Shown piece by piece: positions 5,600-7,100 of a stretch of 7,100 bases of DNA. Source of the DNA: CAZTLI01 sp964614375. GTDB taxonomy: Bacteria; Chloroflexota; Anaerolineae; Aggregatilineales; Phototrophicaceae. The notes under the pieces were generated by a model. The model did no database searches. It was not told the DNA's origin and worked only from the letters and a program-made list of their open reading frames with translations. Both the position numbers and the translations under genes were made by a program. The first letter of the stretch is position 1. Each line of letters opens with the position of its first letter. The stretch spans positions 1-7,100 of the forward strand of contig CAZTLI010000288.1 of NCBI GenBank assembly GCA_964614375.1, written 5' to 3'.

Positions 5600-6781
5600 T
5601 CACCACCAAACAGGTGTATTGGTCGTCAATTCAGCAAGATACCACACGCTTCCACACAGCACATGCAGCAAAAACAGCGTCATACAGACAACCCTCCGAT
5701 AGTCGATTTTGTGGACTGTTCGTGTGGTGTCGTCGTGCCTGTGACGCAAAAGAAATGCCGCCGAAACAACAAAGAGTATGAATAAGCCCGATTGTGCGCT
5801 CCAGAAAAAGTTGCCATGTGTCGGATAGGCTGTTTCGTTCAATAAATAGGCATATCCCGTCCCTACTCCAAAAACGAGCCAGGACAGATTCAGTGGCAAA
5901 TGCCGTTTCGCTTGTTGATGATAGAACACATAAACAGCCGCCGGGAACGCAATTGACAAGCCGAACTGCAATAAAATTTGTGGTAATCCTTCATAGGCAC
6001 GCACAAGCTGCAAAAAATCAAATGGCGCGAAAATGATTTGATTAGACGCGGCATTGATGTAGCCTGATTGAAGTGCCAACACAAGACCAGCTGGAATGAA
6101 GATGCCGTACAACAGTGCCTGAACAGGAATGGGTTGTCGCCTAATTTTACGAACCGTCAGCAGCATTGCCACGCCCGGCAGCAAAGCAATCGTATACGTT
6201 GGCTTGGTCGTGGTCGCCAGTATAGTCAGCAGTGCCGCCACTGCGACGAAATACCTGTTCACTGGTTTTGTATCGTCAAACAACCGGACGATGCACCAGA
6301 ACAGCAGCAGAATCAGCGGTTTGAGCACTGCTATGGTTGGATTGTGATAGACATTGGGCACGATGTAGCCGAGATAGAGGCGAGGTTGTCCCCATGTTGG
6401 CAGCGTAATCGCGGATACGAGGAGTATTGCCCCTGTCCATAGACCCGCATTCAATGGGTTTTGAGCCGCCGGACGGATATACAACAGGTACAACAGCACT
6501 CCTGTTAACCCATAAAAGCCGACTGTCAACAAGTGGGTTGCATAGGCAACGGTGTTCGTCGGGCTAAGATGCGTGAGGGCGAGTGTGAGATGATAATACA
6601 GTGGATTGGGACGTTGAAGATAGAACCCGCTTTCGACGTGTCCGATAAGCAGCGGATAGTCAAATTGTCGATCATGAATCATGTGGACAGTTATGGGCTG
6701 GATGAGACTAAACAGGACAACGCTCAACAGCCCCAGTACGACAATATCCCGGCGGTCTATCGAATAGCCATAATCTCGCAT
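5600..6781 (-). CDS. Polytopic membrane protein, possibly a GT-C-type glycosyltransferase relative
   Basis: The 393-residue protein has about ten to eleven hydrophobic segments (roughly 13-33, 80-102, 114-130, 149-167, 178-192, 196-210, 221-240, 268-287, 298-315, 328-346 and 363-384). The loop after the first segment holds FDYPLLIGH (40-48), an Asp position that recalls the acidic first loop of GT-C glycosyltransferases. Other notable strings are IVPNVYHNPT (140-149), TTKPTYTIALLPG (191-203) and NETAYPTHGNFFW (315-327). From memory, similar 'PN.WHNPT' and 'KP....LP' strings recur in uncharacterised bacterial membrane proteins. A lipid-linked sugar transferase role is therefore possible but unproven; a transporter is an alternative. 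It is shorter than many GT-C enzymes (450-600). The ATG follows AGGCGGG at 4 bases. The gene converges on the second response regulator and diverges from the gene at 6847. Confidence 0.8.
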   Translation of the reverse strand: MRDYGYSIDRRDIVVLGLLSVVLFSLIQPITVHMIHDRQFDYPLLIGHVESGFYLQRPNPLYYHLTLALTHLSPTNTVAYATHLLTVGFYGLTGVLLYLLYIRPAAQNPLNAGLWTGAILLVSAITLPTWGQPRLYLGYIVPNVYHNPTIAVLKPLILLLFWCIVRLFDDTKPVNRYFVAVAALLTILATTTKPTYTIALLPGVAMLLTVRKIRRQPIPVQALLYGIFIPAGLVLALQSGYINAASNQIIFAPFDFLQLVRAYEGLPQILLQFGLSIAFPAAVYVFYHQQAKRHLPLNLSWLVFGVGTGYAYLLNETAYPTHGNFFWSAQSGLFILFVVSAAFLLRHRHDDTTRTVHKIDYRRVVCMTLFLLHVLCGSVWYLAELTTNTPVWW

Positions 6782-6811
6782 GATGCCCGCCTAGCCTGTG
6801 TGAAAATCTGC

Positions 6812-6817
6812 TAAAAT
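6812..6817 (+). promoter_or_regulatory. Possible -10 box of the right-edge gene
   Basis: TAAAAT (five of six) lies 29 bases before the ATG at 6847 in the 65-base divergent region, directly before the 14-bp palindrome. No -35 match is seen. Confidence 0.35.
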
Positions 6818-6818
6818 C

Positions 6819-6832
6819 GGGTTAATTAACCC
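6819..6832. promoter_or_regulatory. Perfect 14-bp palindrome, candidate operator
   Basis: GGGTTAATTAACCC is fully self-complementary with no spacer. It starts one base after the -10-like TAAAAT and ends 14 bases before the ATG at 6847, about where transcription would begin. A dimeric repressor bound here would block the right-edge gene and could affect the divergent membrane-protein gene. No known regulator motif is recognised, and the lack of a T-run argues against a terminator. Confidence 0.5.
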
Positions 6833-6846
6833 ACGGGGGTATTCCC

Positions 6847-7100
6847 ATGACCGAACCGGATATTGAGCAGCGGTATCAAGAGATTATGCGGCGTATCGCT
6901 CAAGGTAAGCCCGGCCCAGCAGCCGGGACCGCGATGCCAACATGCAGCCGGGTACTGGATGCGCTTAACATCGTGGATTTGTTCGATGCTTTGCGCCGCC
7001 ACCCGCCCGATAGTATCCAGTGTTATGGGCCAAAGTCAATCGTGCGAAAAACGTGGGTGGCGGCAGTAATCTGGTGCAAACGCAAGGGATTCAATACGTA
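6847..7100 (+). CDS. Unrecognised protein, 3' end beyond window
   Basis: The frame is open from the ATG at 6847 to the right edge, giving 84 complete codons. The start follows GGGGG (6835-6839) at 7 bases, similar to the first response regulator. The visible N-terminus is a charged helix-like stretch (MTEPDIEQRYQEIMRRIAQGK, 1-21). A small Pro/Gly/Ala linker (PGPAAGTAMP) comes next, then CSRVLDALNIVDLFDALRRHPPDSIQCYGPKSI (33-65). A basic, Trp-containing segment (VRKTWVAAVIWCKRKGF) closes the visible part. No signal peptide or clear membrane helix is seen. I do not recognise a family; the mix of helical and basic segments fits a small soluble protein, possibly nucleic-acid binding, but this is a guess. 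It is divergent from the polytopic membrane protein gene and sits just after a palindromic candidate operator. Confidence 0.7.
   Translation, partial: MTEPDIEQRYQEIMRRIAQGKPGPAAGTAMPTCSRVLDALNIVDLFDALRRHPPDSIQCYGPKSIVRKTWVAAVIWCKRKGFNT

Noticed and set aside
6863..7069. Plus-strand frame of 68 codons at the right edge
   Set aside because: It is an alternative frame inside the open frame starting at 6847. That frame has a better upstream site and stays open to the window end.

Overview
The window has the look of a free-living bacterial chromosome of roughly even base composition. The best guess for the host is a member of the Chloroflexota (Anaerolineae-like). This rests on the style of the genes: a Uma2-type nuclease-like protein, single-domain receiver proteins, a bacterial methylcrotonyl-CoA carboxylase subunit and cysteine-poor anchored proteins. 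It is an inference, because no taxonomic marker gene is present. I see no rRNA, tRNA, CRISPR array, insertion sequence or prophage.

Left part (1-2210), all on the minus strand. A macro-domain protein of the DarG type is cut by the left edge. Next come a membrane-anchored protein with two similar extracytoplasmic domains and a small GlsB/YeaQ-type membrane protein. The last two each have their own promoter and their own intrinsic terminator, so they are separate transcription units. The anchored protein very probably starts at 1701, because the longer reading starts inside a strong -10 box.

Middle part (2211-5588), all on the plus strand. In order: a full-length carboxyltransferase (beta) subunit of methylcrotonyl-CoA carboxylase (leucine breakdown) without its biotin-carboxylase partner; a Uma2/DUF820 nuclease-like protein; and two tandem, related receiver-only response regulators with no histidine kinase or output domain.

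Right part (5589-7100). A polytopic membrane protein on the minus strand converges on the second response regulator with only 11 bp between them. It is divergent from an unrecognised plus-strand gene cut by the right edge. The divergent region holds a perfect 14-bp palindrome next to a -10-like box.

No gap exceeds 300 bases; the longest, 2151-2369, holds two outward-facing promoter regions. The genes do not form one obvious pathway. Most have a TANNAT or CATAAT box about 30-40 bases before the start codon, which suggests many short, individually controlled units. I did not find a clear undescribed multi-gene system. The best leads are the solitary DarG-like macrodomain, the paired receiver proteins with an unusual shared C-terminal half, and the palindrome in the divergent promoter region.
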